DNA of 64,000 nt from Microcystis aeruginosa FD4 (GCF_009792235.1 NZ_CP046973.1:310001-374000); one strand, 5' to 3'; shown: positions 9,480 to 18,290, numbered from the stretch's first letter. Translations and numbers: made by a program. Notes: generated from the sequence alone by a model not told the origin.

Positions 9480-10655
9480 CAGAAGTGTTGAACGTTGAGA
9501 AAAGTCAGACAAAAAATGCTATTATAGATAGAATCTAGACAACTTATTCCCCTCACAATAGGTAGTTTGCCCTGATGACGAATTTCTCAAAACTCATAAA
9601 AGAGCTTCTCAAACCACTGCCTAAAAATGACTACCCCGCTTTAGACACTTTTACATTTTTGTCCTGTTGGATTGGTTTTGCTTTAGATAAAAGCATCGTC
9701 AGTATGAGGGACTTATGCAGTCGAATGGTACTGCAAGGAATTAATGTAAATCTATCCACATTTTCTAAGGCAAGCAAAATTAGAAAAACAAGTCCGTTTG
9801 AGAAAGTCATTGTCGAATTAAATAAGCATTTAGTTGCCAAAAAAGGAATAGAGAATGCGCGAGCTTTATTTCCTATTGACTCAACAATAATTAGCTTAAC
9901 CAGTAAACTACTATGGTCCCAGGGATGGCATCAAGTAAAACTATTCTCTGGTCTTAATAGTATCACCACAGAGGTGGCCGGAATCCTCATCCATTTTGGT
10001 CAAGGTCATGACTCGCTCATAAGGAGGAAAAACCATAGAAGCAATTCCTGTAAATGGAGTTGGCGTAATGGATAGAGGATTTGCTTCTAATCAAAGAATC
10101 ACCGAATTATTAGAGAGTAGTGACAAGCATTTTGTCTTGAGAGTGAAAAATGATATTAGCCTAGAGATGCTCGAAAATGGCAAGTGTAAACTCGGAAAAG
10201 ATAAAAGACAAATAGAAGTAAGAGTAGTCGCTTTTTGCGACCTAGAAAGTCAAACAGAATTTCGGCTGGCGACCGATTTACCTCTAGAAGGAGAAGGGGC
10301 AGTTAGCAATGAAGAAGTTGCCGAAATTTACATCCAAAGATGGCAAATAGAACTGCTGTGGAAATTTTTAAAAATGCCTCTAAAGTTGGATAATCTAATC
10401 ACTAAAAACGAGAACGGAATCCGCCTACAGTTCTATAGCTGCATTATCGCTTATCTGATTCTACAGCTAATAGATATTGAAGAAGGATTTGGGAAAAGCT
10501 TATTAGACAAACTGCGCTATTTACAGAGTTTCATGTGTCAACATATTAGCTATGTACACTGGTTCCGGAGGATTGTCTATTCAACTTAAAATTTGATGTT
10601 ATAGGAGTATTATGTTTGTCAATGTAAAGTTTTATTACAGGATTCAACGTTTCTG
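9480..10655 (+). mobile_element. IS4-family element, copy C (1176 bp)
   Basis: This is a complete copy inserted near the 3' end of ISL3 no. 3, with ends CAGAAGTGTTGAACG (9480) and GATTCAACGTTTCTG (ending 10655). The 9-bp duplication GTTGTCTTG flanks it at 9471-9479 and 10656-10664. The coding frames are identical to copy B in translation. Confidence 0.95.
9575..10589 (+). CDS. IS4-family transposase in two overlapping frames (copy C)
   Basis: It has the same arrangement as copy B. ORF 1 (9575-10075) begins MTNFSKLIKELLK and contains PIDSTIISL. ORF 2 (10068-10589) begins MDRGFASNQRITELL and contains the YIQRW...LLWKFLK catalytic block. The frame 1 stop and the ORF 2 ATG overlap by eight bases. 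The tandem AGG AGG codons just upstream (near 10020) are rare Arg codons, a context where +1 slippage is known in other bacteria. An intact target duplication shows this copy moved with the split gene. Confidence 0.75.
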
Positions 10656-10782
10656 GTTGTCTTGGCATCTTGTCTGTTGATTTAGCATAAAGGGTAACGA
10701 AGAGCCAAAAAGACAAACACTTTATTCTAAGAGTTAAAAATAATATGACTCTAGAAATGCTGGAAAATGGACGGTGTAAACT

Positions 10783-12352
10783 CATTCGTGACAAGTTAAG
10801 GTCGTGCATCCTTTGTCAACTAGGTAATTACAAAATGTTACAAACCCTCAAAGTGCTTGCTAGTTCTAGCTTTGAAGGGTTCACTCCCGCACCGCAATCG
10901 CCACACTCCCTCAACGATTTGCGAAACTTGGAATAGAAAAATCCTCCTCCCGATGGTGAGACCTGATGAGTACAAAGCGCAAAACCAATCGTGACCACGC
11001 CAAAAAAGTCCAGCGTCCGATGGTGGAAGATGAAGCGATAGCAAACCAATTAGAAAACCTAGTTAAACCAGCCATAACCGCCCAAGAAAACTATTACCGT
11101 CAACTAGGATTAAGAGACCGGATTCTTAACCTCCCGTTGATGGTAGCGGCGGTATTAACTCTACTGTGGCGGGATGTAGCTGGAGTTAGAGAACTAAGCC
11201 GAATGTTAGCCAGAGAAGGGTTTTTATGGTGTTCACCCATCCAGGTAAGTCAACAGGCAGTTTCCCAAAGATTCTTAACCTTTCCCTCTCAATTGTTCGA
11301 GGGAGTCTTCAAGGAATTGCTCCCCCAATTAAGACAAGCTTGGCAGTGGAGAAATAAGCGTCCCCTGCCCGAAAGTGTTCAGTGGACCTTAAGCAAATTC
11401 GAGAGAATTTGGATAGCTGATAGTTCCACCTTAGAAGCCTTGTTTCGGAAACTGAAAAGCTTGGCCGATGTACCCCGAGGACAACTAGCCGGAAAAATGG
11501 CTATAGTAATTGATTTAATGAACCGACTTCCTGTAGAGATTTGGTTTCAAGAAAATCCGAAAGCTTCTGATACTAAGTTAGAATCGGATTTGTTAAGCTT
11601 AGTCAAGACCAACACCTTGCTGTTAATGGATCGAGGCTTCTATCACTTTTACTTTTGGCAGCAACTAATTGACCGGGGGATTCATTTTATTACCCGCTTG
11701 AAGAAAGGAGCCGCGATTCAAGTCCAGCAAGTTTTTACCGATAGTTATGGGCTTCGAGACCGCTTAATTCGCCTCGGCTCAGGAACTAAAGAGACTCCTT
11801 ATATTACCTTACGTCTCCTTGAAGTGCGTTCGAGAAAGATTTGGCATTCCTATCTGACTTCAGTGCTTGACCCCAATATTTTACCTCCCTACGTTGTCGC
11901 TGATTTGTATCGACGGCGTTGGCGAATCGAGTCCGCATTTAACACGGTGAAACGACTGCTGGGGCTAAGTTATTTGTGGACTGGTTCTCTTAATGGAATT
12001 AAGTGGCAGATTTGGGGTACTTGGCTATTTTATGCGGTTTTAGTAGATTTAGGTGATGCTGTCGCTGACGAACTTTCTTTACCCTTTGACCGTATTTCTT
12101 TAGAAATGATTTATCGCGGTCTGTATCATTTTTAGGTGGCGCACCAAAAAGGCTTGGCTTCTGACCCCGTGAAGTATTTTGCCGCACCGGAGAATCGAGA
12201 TTTAGGTATTGTTAAACAGCAGCGAAAACCCAATGTCAAACTTATTGTCGCCCCTTTTCCTGACCGACAACGAAGTTCGTCTGAATTCTTCTTCCAACCT
12301 TTTTCCCAAACCCCCTTGACAACTGGCATCCAGGCTTAACTTGTCACCAATG
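10783..12352 (+). mobile_element. IS4-family element, type D (1570 bp)
   Basis: Eighteen-base terminal repeats (CATTCGTGACAAGTTAAG at 10783 and its inverse ending at 12352, one mismatch) are flanked by the duplication GTGTAAACT (10774-10782 and 12353-12361). The duplication could be read as ten bases with a shared G. It is inserted in the C-terminal coding part of IS4 type A and is unrelated in sequence to types A, B and C. Confidence 0.93.
10966..12339 (+). pseudogene. IS4-family transposase (type D) with one in-frame TAG
   Basis: Residues 1-389 are followed by TAG at 12133-12135. The same frame then continues VAHQKGLASDPVKYFAAPEN for another 67 codons, which is the normal C-terminus of this IS4 subgroup. 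The catalytic residues lie in WIADSSTLEALFRK, LLMDRGFYHF and the YRRRWRIESAFNTVKRLLGL block, all before the stop, so a product lacking the tail is possible. Full length would be about 457 aa. Confidence 0.85.
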
Positions 12353-12361
12353 GTGTAAACT

Positions 12362-12758
12362 GGGAAAAGGAAAAAGGCAAGTAGAGGTAAGAGTAGTAGC
12401 TTTCTGTGACCTAGAAAGTCGGACTGAATTTCGGATAGCAACGGATTTACCTTTAGAAGGGAAAGGAGCGGTAAGTAATGAAAAAATCGGGGAAATGTAT
12501 CGACAAAGATGGCAGATAGAACTCCTATGGAAGTTCTTGAAAATGCCCCTTAAACTCGACAATCTCATCACCAAAAATGAAAATGGAATTCGGATACAAA
12601 TCTATAGCTGTATTATCGCCTACCTAATTTTGCAATTAATTGATATTGCGGAAGATTTTGGAAAAAGCTTATTAGATAAACTACGCTATTTACAGAGTTT
12701 TATGTGTCAACATATCAGCTATGTACACTGGTTTAGGAAAATTGTCTATTCAATTTGA
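12362..12758 (+). pseudogene. IS4 type A transposase, C-terminal piece
   Basis: After IS4 type D the frame resumes as KGKRQVEVRVVAFCDLESRT and includes the catalytic block YRQRWQIELLWKFLK. It ends IVYSI at 12758, before the element's right end at 12824. Compared with copies B and C several residues differ, so type A is an older or separate lineage of the same element. Confidence 0.85.
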
Positions 12759-12833
12759 AAAATGGCGTTTTGGGGTTGTTATGTTCTTAAATGTAAAGTT
12801 TTGTTACGAGATTCAACGTTTCTGCTAGAAGCT

Positions 12834-13160
12834 ATCAAAGAAAATTTGCCAAATTTGAAAAAGATGCACGAGTTAAAGGAAGAATTTAGAAAGATTTATG
12901 AAACCTCAGAGAATCCGACAGAGGGAATGCTATCCATCTCAGAATGGTTGGCAAAATCCTCCAGTGTTTTTACCAAGAGTTGTCAAACAATCCGAAACTG
13001 GTTTGGAGAAATCATTAGTTATTTCGAGCAAAGGACAACGAATGGGGTGGTCGAGGGAATCAACAATAAACTTAAACTAATAAAACGGAGAGCCTATGGC
13101 TTTAGAAACTTTCGGAATTTTTGGGTTAGAAGTATGTTGTCTTGGCATCTTGTCTGTTGA
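12834..13160 (+). pseudogene. ISL3 transposase, C-terminal third (element 1)
   Basis: This continues element 1 after IS4 type A: IKENLPNLKKMHELKEEF, then the terminal Glu region VVEGINNKLKLIKRRAYGF and stop at 13160. Unlike elements 3 and 4 it keeps Leu (TTG) rather than TGA after KEN. The shared frameshift is therefore older than the TGA. Confidence 0.85.
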
Positions 13161-13186
13161 TTTAGCATAAAGGGTAACGAAGAGCC

Positions 13187-14146
13187 GAAATACCGACACT
13201 GTGCTCTTTGGGAAGGAGGAGCAGCAAAGGCTAGTTCTGTTTGTTGAAGTTGCTGTCGGCACTGATGACAATCTGAAAGAAAACTTTGAAATACTTCATC
13301 AGCTAATAATTCCTTTTTTAGTAAATTAGCCATAGCATGAGTGACATCATAGGTATAGATAACTTGAGGATAATTCTCTTGATAAAGTTTAATTCCTTTT
13401 TTCAAGTTGCTACCACTATCGGCTACAATTTGACGAGGTATCCCTACTTGAAGAGTTACCTTCTCCAACATCTCTTGAATCCATTCTCCTGTAGCTGATT
13501 CCGTAACTTCAATGCCGAGAATTTCTCCATCTGTATGTCTTAATGCACCACCTCTTTCTAAGATTTGATTTGTCCATAAACTCTCCGAAACTCCAGAGAT
13601 TATTAGAGCTTTTTCTTGGCCTAGTTGTAATGTTAAATCAACAATATATATCCAGTCATCTCTTTTTTTATCTCTCATCAATTCAAATAATCCAATTCTT
13701 TCTACCCATTGTCTAATACTGCTATAGTGAGGGGATTTTATTGAGGAACTTTGAAATAGTATTTTCATTGTTGTAGCTACTCCTCGATAGCTATTACCTG
13801 CTTCTATTATTTGCTGTACTGATATCTGTATGGTTTGGGCTGTGTAGTGATGACCTGAGATTTTCAAAGGATTCTCTCCCAGGACTTCCAAAAGCTGGGA
13901 ATCTTTCTCTTTCCGGTCTTGTCTTTCTAGTTCTTCTATCTTTTTCTCTAATTCTTTTATTCTTTTCTTAGCTTCTTTTGCCTGAGTTTTCCAATTTTCT
14001 CTGCTGTTGGATAAGACTCGTATTGTTTGCTCATATTCTCGAATTTTTTCTTGTTTTTTAGCCGCATTCTCTTTCCAGTTGTCTCTACTTCTTCTCAAGT
14101 ACCGAATTTGACGACTGACAGGCATTTTGGATTTTTCTATGCTCAC
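13187..14146 (-). pseudogene. transposase-like protein with N-terminal coiled coil, C-terminus lost
   Basis: The frame opens at 14146 with MPVSRQIRYLRRSRDNWKENA. About 80 residues of charged heptad-like coiled coil follow, then a region with IYIVDLTLQLG, GIPRQIVADSGSNLKKG and TYDVTHAMANLLKKEL. These look like spaced acidic residues of an RNase-H-fold (DDE) nuclease. The reading frame runs into the ISL3 right end at 13186, so its true C-terminus is missing. I do not recognise the IS family with certainty. No terminal repeat could be found for it. Confidence 0.55.
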
Positions 14147-14237
14147 TAACCACAGACTCCCTTTTCGACACGAAATTAGCTTACTATTTTATCGCCTTTT
14201 TTCTGGCAAAGTCAACACCCTAGGTTAGGAGTCATAC

Positions 14238-14387
14238 TAAATCCGGTTATTAAAGAATGATTATTTATTCTCCCTTTTGCCGTTCGGCTGACCGTTCGAC
14301 TGAGATCACCGAACGTCTGAAGTCTCACTGCCGAAGCCTATTGCCTATTGCATGAGTGCCTGTCCTGATATGTAGCATAAAGGGATT
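14238..14387. repeat. Dispersed repeat shared with 53924-54011
   Basis: Both sites contain ACTAAATC-GGTTATTAAA, then GATTATTTATTCTCCCTTT, short TATTGCC iterations, and CTGTCCTGATATGTAGC. This copy also carries a GTTCGG-rich palindromic insert of about 60 bases. No gene is visible between 14147 and 14466. Confidence 0.6.
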
Positions 14388-14466
14388 GGGGGAGATTCGG
14401 CTAATCTAAAAATAAGCGATTTAAATACGTCTTAGCTTACAATTATTATTAACTTCGATCAAACAG

Positions 14467-14622
14467 GGAGTTTCCCAAGTCAATCCACCCAGTAAGGTTA
14501 CTTAAGAATTTGGGTTACAAGTTGGGGGTAAAACGGGGATATCTTTAGTGACAAAAGGTTCAGCACAAGCTAATATTAAAGTTGCTATTGAATGGGAATT
14601 TAACCAAGATAAGGTAGGTTAG
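14467..14622 (+). pseudogene. trypsin-co-occurring domain (CU044_2847-like), C-terminal remnant
   Basis: The frame reads VSQVNPPSKVT, a TAA, then EFGLQVGGKTGISLVTKGS and ANIKVAIEWEF, ending TAG at 14620-14622. The pattern EFGLxxGGKTG followed by NIKVxIEWEF resembles the small domain found beside trypsin-like proteases in bacterial conflict systems (CU044_2847, trypco1). The N-terminus is missing. The window encodes several double-trypsin proteins about 25 kb away, but no link between them and this fragment can be shown. Confidence 0.45.
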
Positions 14623-14623
14623 T

Positions 14624-15211
14624 ATGCAAGTTCAAATCGAAAAACGGTATTATACACCTGAAGAATATTGTCAGTTAGAAGAAACAGCAGAATACAAAAA
14701 TGAATATCTGGATGGAGAAATTATTCCTATGACGGGAGCAACAACCAATCATAATCTAATTGCTGGTAATTTTTATAAAAATTTTCCGACTAAGATTGAT
14801 CATGAAGATTATTGGGCTTTTATGAGTGATGTACGGTTATGGATGCCGACATATCGCTTTTATACTTATCCTGATGTAATGGTGATTAAAGGCAACCCAT
14901 TATATGAAGGAAAAGGCACAAATACTGTAACTAATGCGTTAATTATTGTCGAAGTTTTATCGAAATCAACTAGAGATTATGACCGCACTGATAAGTTTAA
15001 ATTTTATCGCTCAATTCCTGACTTTAAGGAATATATTTTAATCGATCAATACCGTTATTATCTCGAACAATTTTATCAACAAAATAATGGGGAATGGTTG
15101 TTTAAAGTTTATGAATCGGACAAGGAAGCTTTAAGGTTTTATTCTGTGGATTTTCAAATTTCCCTGCTGGATATTTATCAACGAATTGATTTTACTTTAA
15201 GTGAAGAATAA
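14624..15211 (+). CDS. Uma2-family (DUF820) endonuclease-like protein
   Basis: This 195-aa protein belongs to the Uma2/DUF820 family, which has a PD-(D/E)XK nuclease fold and is greatly expanded in cyanobacteria without a defined role. The family start YYTPEEYCQLEE is followed by EYLDGEIIPMTGA, the acidic residue in YPDVMVIKG, and the core strand LIIVEVLSKSTRDYDRTDKF, ending with YILIDQ. It starts one base after the stop of the trypsin-co-occurring remnant and ends before a dispersed repeat. A second, diverged Uma2 gene lies at 44316-44873. The gene looks intact. Confidence 0.88.
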   Translation: MQVQIEKRYYTPEEYCQLEETAEYKNEYLDGEIIPMTGATTNHNLIAGNFYKNFPTKIDHEDYWAFMSDVRLWMPTYRFYTYPDVMVIKGNPLYEGKGTNTVTNALIIVEVLSKSTRDYDRTDKFKFYRSIPDFKEYILIDQYRYYLEQFYQQNNGEWLFKVYESDKEALRFYSVDFQISLLDIYQRIDFTLSEE

Positions 15212-15350
15212 TGATTAAATCCCATCTCAATTATCTACCAAAATCAGTTGATATGGCGATTCTCAAGATCAAGAAGGAAACCCAACAAAAAAATAAGAGG
15301 ATCAAAATAGCGATCGCCCTTTTCAAATCCTATAGTAATCATAACAATTA

Positions 15351-15505
15351 TCCTAGGTTGGGTTGACCCAAGGAAACCCCACAAAAAGTAATGAGAGGAG
15401 GGGAGCGCTGATTCAGACAGATTTAGGTGTTAGCTGTTGGGTTTCGCTTTCCCTTAAAATCGAGAGGTTTTCTTTAACCTATTGATTCGCTCAACCCAAC
15501 CTACG
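15351..15505. repeat. Dispersed palindromic repeat (GGTTGGGTTGA family)
   Basis: The sequence starts CTAGGTTGGGTTGACCC and ends GCTCAACCCAACCTACG, so the ends are inverted repeats. The inside carries GAGAGGTTTTCTTTAACC and GTTGGGTTTCGCTTTCCC. It is nearly the same as 17841-17988, and related copies occur at 42603, 43184, 44053, 51322, 52149 and 53213. It fills the otherwise gene-free 15212-15519. Confidence 0.75.
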
Positions 15506-15812
15506 AAATTAGACTTTGATTAAGTATTGACTGATTCTAAATGCCTTAAAATCTGTTCTCTTAAATTATCCAAATAATTCTCTACCACATCCCAAACTGT
15601 ATTAAGGTCAATTCCTCCTAAATAATCATGTACTAAAATATTCCTAAAACCAGAAATATTACGCCAGTCAACATCGGGAATATTTGCCTTTAATTCCTCC
15701 GAAAGCCGTTGAGTTGATTCTGCCAAAGTTTGTAAGCGTCTAATGATAGCATCGCTCATCATTGAATTAGCAAAAAACTCCTGTTTTCCTCCTTGGGAAT
15801 ACTCCTGAATTT

Positions 15813-17412
15813 GTAACCGTTCAGGGGGGGTACGAAATCTGGTAATCTGAGAGACATGGATGAGAAGCAGCTACTAGAGATGTCAGGAATAGACGCAGAG
15901 GATTGGGAGCAGACCCCAGCCAGCGTCAGACGGCTAGTAGTGCAGTTAGGCTTGAAGATAGAGCAACTAGAGCAACACCTCAAAGAATTACAAGACTCAA
16001 AAGAGGGGCTAGAAGAGAAAGTCAATCGAAACTCACAGAACTCCCATAGCTCTCCTGCCTCAGACTCTCCCAACGTCGAGAAGACCAAGAAAAAAAAACC
16101 AACAGGAAAAAAGCGAGGGGGGCAACCCGGACACCCAGGTCATAGTCGTTCCCTGTATCCAGTGGAAGCGTGTGATAGCGTCACCAACCACTATCCTAAA
16201 ACTTGCCCCTGTTGTGGCGAACCCCTACAAGGAGTTGACCCCAGCCCCTACCGCCATCAAGTAGTAGAAATTCCCCCGATTAAGCTCCAAATCGCGGAGC
16301 ATCGCCTACACCAACTAACTTGCACTCGCTGCGGCCAGACAAGCAGAGCCACTCTACCAGAAGAGGTAGAAGCCAGTGGCTACGGCGAAACAGTGGTAGC
16401 CATCGTCTCAGTGCTGAGCGGGATGTACCGTCATTCAGTAAGGATGGTGGTTTCGGCGATGTCGGACTTGTTTGGGGTGAAAATCTCTCTGGGGACAGTC
16501 AATCGTCTGAGAAAAGAAGCCAGTGAGGCGGTCTCAGCCTCAGTAGAGGAGGTCAAAGCCTACATTCAAGCTGCGCCGATAGTGGGAGCCGATGAGACAG
16601 GTTTCGGACAAGGAAATGCCGATGGGGAAAATCCTCAGTCCAAGAGAGCCTGGTTGTGGGTGGCCGTCACTCCCTTGGTCAGCTTCTTTTGTGTGGAGTT
16701 GTCGCGCTCGACGGCGGCGGCTCAAGGGTTATTGGGAGAGAACTTCGAGGGGATTCTCAACAGCGATCGCTATAAGGCCTACAATTGGGTCGATGTTGAC
16801 CGAAGACAACTGTGTTGGGCACATCTCAAGCGAGAGTTCACCAAAATCTCTGAACGCAGTGGAGTCTCCCGTCAACTAGGACGAGATTTGCTCGCCCAAC
16901 AGAAAAAGTTGTTTCGCCTCTGGCATCGAGTCCGAGATGGGACTTTGAGCCGGACTCAGTTTCAGTCATTAGTGTCGCCAATTCGAGAACGAGTCAGAAG
17001 TTTACTCTCTTCAGGAGCGGATTATCAGATTGGCTCCAGGGAGAAGACTCCTTTGGCTAAAACCGTTCGCACCTGCCGGCAACTGCTGAAGGTGGAGTCC
17101 GCCCTATGGCTGTTCGTCACGGTGGAGGGGTTAGAGCCAACGAACAATGCGGCTGAGAGAGCCATTCGCCAGGCTGTCCTCTGGCGGCGCACTAGCTTTG
17201 GCTCTCAAAGTGAGGCGGGTAGTATTTTTGTGGCGCGGATGCTGACGGTAGTCACCAGTCTGCGTTCTCAGAACCGCAATGTCTTGGAATTCATGACCGA
17301 CGCTGTTCGAGCCTCTAGGAAAGGTAGTGCTTCTCCTTCTCTGCTACCCCAGGAGAGTACTTCTACAGGGTCAATACCACTGGCTGCTTGACACCCCCCC
17401 CTGAACGGTTAC
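15813..17412 (+). mobile_element. IS66-family element (1600 bp), single-gene type
   Basis: The terminal repeats GTAACCGTTCAGGGGGG (15813) and CCCCCCTGAACGGTTAC (ending 17412) are perfect inverses. The 8-bp duplication CTGAATTT flanks the element at 15805-15812 and 17413-17420. Only the large transposase gene is present; the small tnpA and tnpB genes found in many IS66 elements are absent. Confidence 0.95.
15856..17391 (+). CDS. IS66-family transposase
   Basis: The protein has 511 aa. It opens with a leucine-zipper-like coiled coil (about residues 25-60) and a basic stretch KKRGGQPGHPGH. A zinc-binding region follows (CPCCG, then CTRCGQ), then the DDE core with Asp in IVGADETGFGQ, Asp in GILNSDRYKAY and Glu in LEPTNNAAERAIRQAVLWRR. 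It appears intact. A remnant of a related element's 3' end, matching LLPQES and the terminal repeat, lies at 18685-18795. Confidence 0.93.
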   Translation: MDEKQLLEMSGIDAEDWEQTPASVRRLVVQLGLKIEQLEQHLKELQDSKEGLEEKVNRNSQNSHSSPASDSPNVEKTKKKKPTGKKRGGQPGHPGHSRSLYPVEACDSVTNHYPKTCPCCGEPLQGVDPSPYRHQVVEIPPIKLQIAEHRLHQLTCTRCGQTSRATLPEEVEASGYGETVVAIVSVLSGMYRHSVRMVVSAMSDLFGVKISLGTVNRLRKEASEAVSASVEEVKAYIQAAPIVGADETGFGQGNADGENPQSKRAWLWVAVTPLVSFFCVELSRSTAAAQGLLGENFEGILNSDRYKAYNWVDVDRRQLCWAHLKREFTKISERSGVSRQLGRDLLAQQKKLFRLWHRVRDGTLSRTQFQSLVSPIRERVRSLLSSGADYQIGSREKTPLAKTVRTCRQLLKVESALWLFVTVEGLEPTNNAAERAIRQAVLWRRTSFGSQSEAGSIFVARMLTVVTSLRSQNRNVLEFMTDAVRASRKGSASPSLLPQESTSTGSIPLAA

Positions 17413-17465
17413 CTGAATTTTATCAATACAGTCTAAAATGTATCCAAGATAAACTTGATCTTCAT

Positions 17466-17759
17466 TCATAACTTAATTGCCTCCTTTAAGATTCGCTGTT
17501 TAATTAGATGATGAAGGCTTTTTTCAGTTACTACATCCACTTTACACCCTAAGAGATCCTCTAAATCAACTAATAATCCACCGGGAAACCAAGGGGATGT
17601 TTTAGCTAAATCATAATCAATTAAAAAATCAATATCACTATTTTCGGTTTCCTCACCTCTAGCAACGGAACCAAATACACGCACATTAAAAGCACCATGT
17701 TTGGTGGCAATTTTTAGGATATCCTCTCGTTTGTCTTGTATGAGTTGTTTTAGGGTCAT
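17466..17759 (-). CDS. mntA: MntA antitoxin, minimal nucleotidyltransferase
   Basis: MNT-domain protein of about 97 aa starting MTLKQLIQDKRED at 17759. An in-frame upstream Met at 17795 gives 109 aa but lacks conservation. The signature GSVARGEETENSDIDF fits G-S-x10-D-x-D, the catalytic motif with which MntA transfers AMP to HepT. Its stop overlaps the hepT ATG by four bases, giving an antitoxin-first operon. The antitoxin is intact while the toxin downstream is split by IS66, as expected if losing the toxin is the tolerated route of decay. Confidence 0.88.
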   Translation of the reverse strand: MTLKQLIQDKREDILKIATKHGAFNVRVFGSVARGEETENSDIDFLIDYDLAKTSPWFPGGLLVDLEDLLGCKVDVVTEKSLHHLIKQRILKEAIKL

Positions 17760-17840
17760 AAAATAACATCCGTCCCGAAGGTTTTTAGTGAACAATTAAC
17801 AGACTAGACTAGAAAAAACTAAATACTGATAACAATTATC

Positions 17841-17988
17841 GTCGGTTGGATTGACCCAAGGAAACCCAACAAAAAGCCATGAGAGGAGGGGAGAGCCGAT
17901 TCAGACGGATTTAGGTGTTGGGTGTTGGGTTTCGCTCTCCCCTAAAATTGAGAGGTTTTCTTTAACCTATTGATTCGCTCAACCCAAG
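17841..17988. repeat. Dispersed palindromic repeat (GGTTGGGTTGA family)
   Basis: Close copy of 15351-15505: TCGGTTGGATTGACCC at the left and GATTCGCTCAACCCA at the right, with the same AATTGAGAGGTTTTCTTT core. It lies between mntA and the RelE-type toxin. Confidence 0.75.
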
Positions 17989-18026
17989 AAAAAGGACTAG
18001 ACCTCTGTTGTATTCATCGCGTTTTA

Positions 18027-18290
18027 TTAGCGGTAAGCTTGACTGCGATGTTCAATGAGTAAGACAATAACTTGAGATTGACTATCATCAACGATATAAA
18101 TAACCCGATAGTCTCCGACTCGGAAGCGATACTTCCCAGCAAATTCTCCCTTTAATGCTTTAATTTGAGGGTGATTTTTGGGCGTTTCTTGAAGAATCTT
18201 TAAACACTTAGCAATCCTCTTTCTCAAGACTGAATCAGCTTCAGAATAAACTTTATTAGCTTTAGCTGTTAAACAGACTTTATAAATCAT
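18027..18290 (-). CDS. RelE/ParE-superfamily toxin
   Basis: An 87-aa basic protein with the RelE fold pattern. The helices RKRIAKCLKILQ and IKALKGEFAGKYRFRV are followed by strands YRVIYIVDD and VIVLLIEHRSQAYR. The conserved basic residues in KYRFRVGDYRV and the terminal HRSQAYR are where RelE-type ribosome-dependent mRNA endonucleases place catalytic residues. Its start overlaps the end of the upstream antitoxin gene by eleven bases, so the pair is one operon. It appears intact. Confidence 0.85.
   Translation of the reverse strand: MIYKVCLTAKANKVYSEADSVLRKRIAKCLKILQETPKNHPQIKALKGEFAGKYRFRVGDYRVIYIVDDSQSQVIVLLIEHRSQAYR

Larger units (their letters stand above)
8099..10706 (+). mobile_element. 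ISL3-family element no. 3, interrupted by IS4 copy C
   Basis: It begins GGCTCTTCGGGAATTG at 8099 and ends GTAACGAAGAGCC at 10706, flanked by the 8-bp duplication AAAAAGAC (8091-8098 and 10707-10714). Removing IS4 copy C leaves 1423 bp. It is nearly identical to ISL3 copies 1 and 4. Confidence 0.95.
3638..12824 (+). mobile_element. IS4-family element type A, carrying four direct insertions
   Basis: The ends are CAGAAGTGTTGAACG (3638) and GATTCAACGTTTCTG (12824), flanked by the 9-bp duplication CTAGAAGCT (3629-3637 and 12825-12833). Inside it lie ISKra4 (4015-6396), ISL3 no. 2 (6440-7857), ISL3 no. 3 (8099-10706) and IS4 type D (10783-12352), each with its own target duplication. Subtracting inserts and duplications leaves 1176 bp, the same length as IS4 copies B and C. 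Its own coding pieces are at 3734-4014, 6397-6439, 7858-8098, 10707-10782 and 12353-12758. Confidence 0.95.
2568..13186 (+). mobile_element. ISL3-family element no. 1, host of a nested IS stack
   Basis: The outermost element begins GGCTCTTCGGTAATTG at 2568 and ends with GTAACGAAGAGCC at 13186. Removing the type A IS4 (3638-12824 plus one 9-base duplication) leaves 1423 bp. That equals the length of copy 4 (29255-30677) and of copy 3 after removal of its own insert. The flanks do not match: ATTTTCCG (2560-2567) on the left, GAAATACC (13187-13194) on the right. The original 8-bp target duplication is gone, which indicates recombination or deletion at one end after insertion. Confidence 0.9.
15520..17469 (-). 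pseudogene. hepT: hepT toxin gene, split by IS66
   Basis: Joining 17469-17413 to 15812-15520 across IS66 restores one continuous frame. It starts MNEDQVYLGYILDCIDKIQ, then EYSQGGKQEFFANSMM, and ends HLESVNT. The HepT ribonuclease signature R-x4-H-x-Y is present in RNILVHDY. HepT is the toxin of the MntA/HepT pair, neutralised by AMPylation in characterised examples. The start codon overlaps the antitoxin stop as ATGA. The insertion separates the first 19 codons from the catalytic part, so the toxin is presumably off unless the internal Met 15762 is used (80 aa). Confidence 0.88.

Noticed and set aside
12136..12339. Separate 67-aa gene starting at GTG
   Set aside because: It is in frame with 10966-12135 after a single TAG and matches the normal C-terminus of the IS4 type D transposase.
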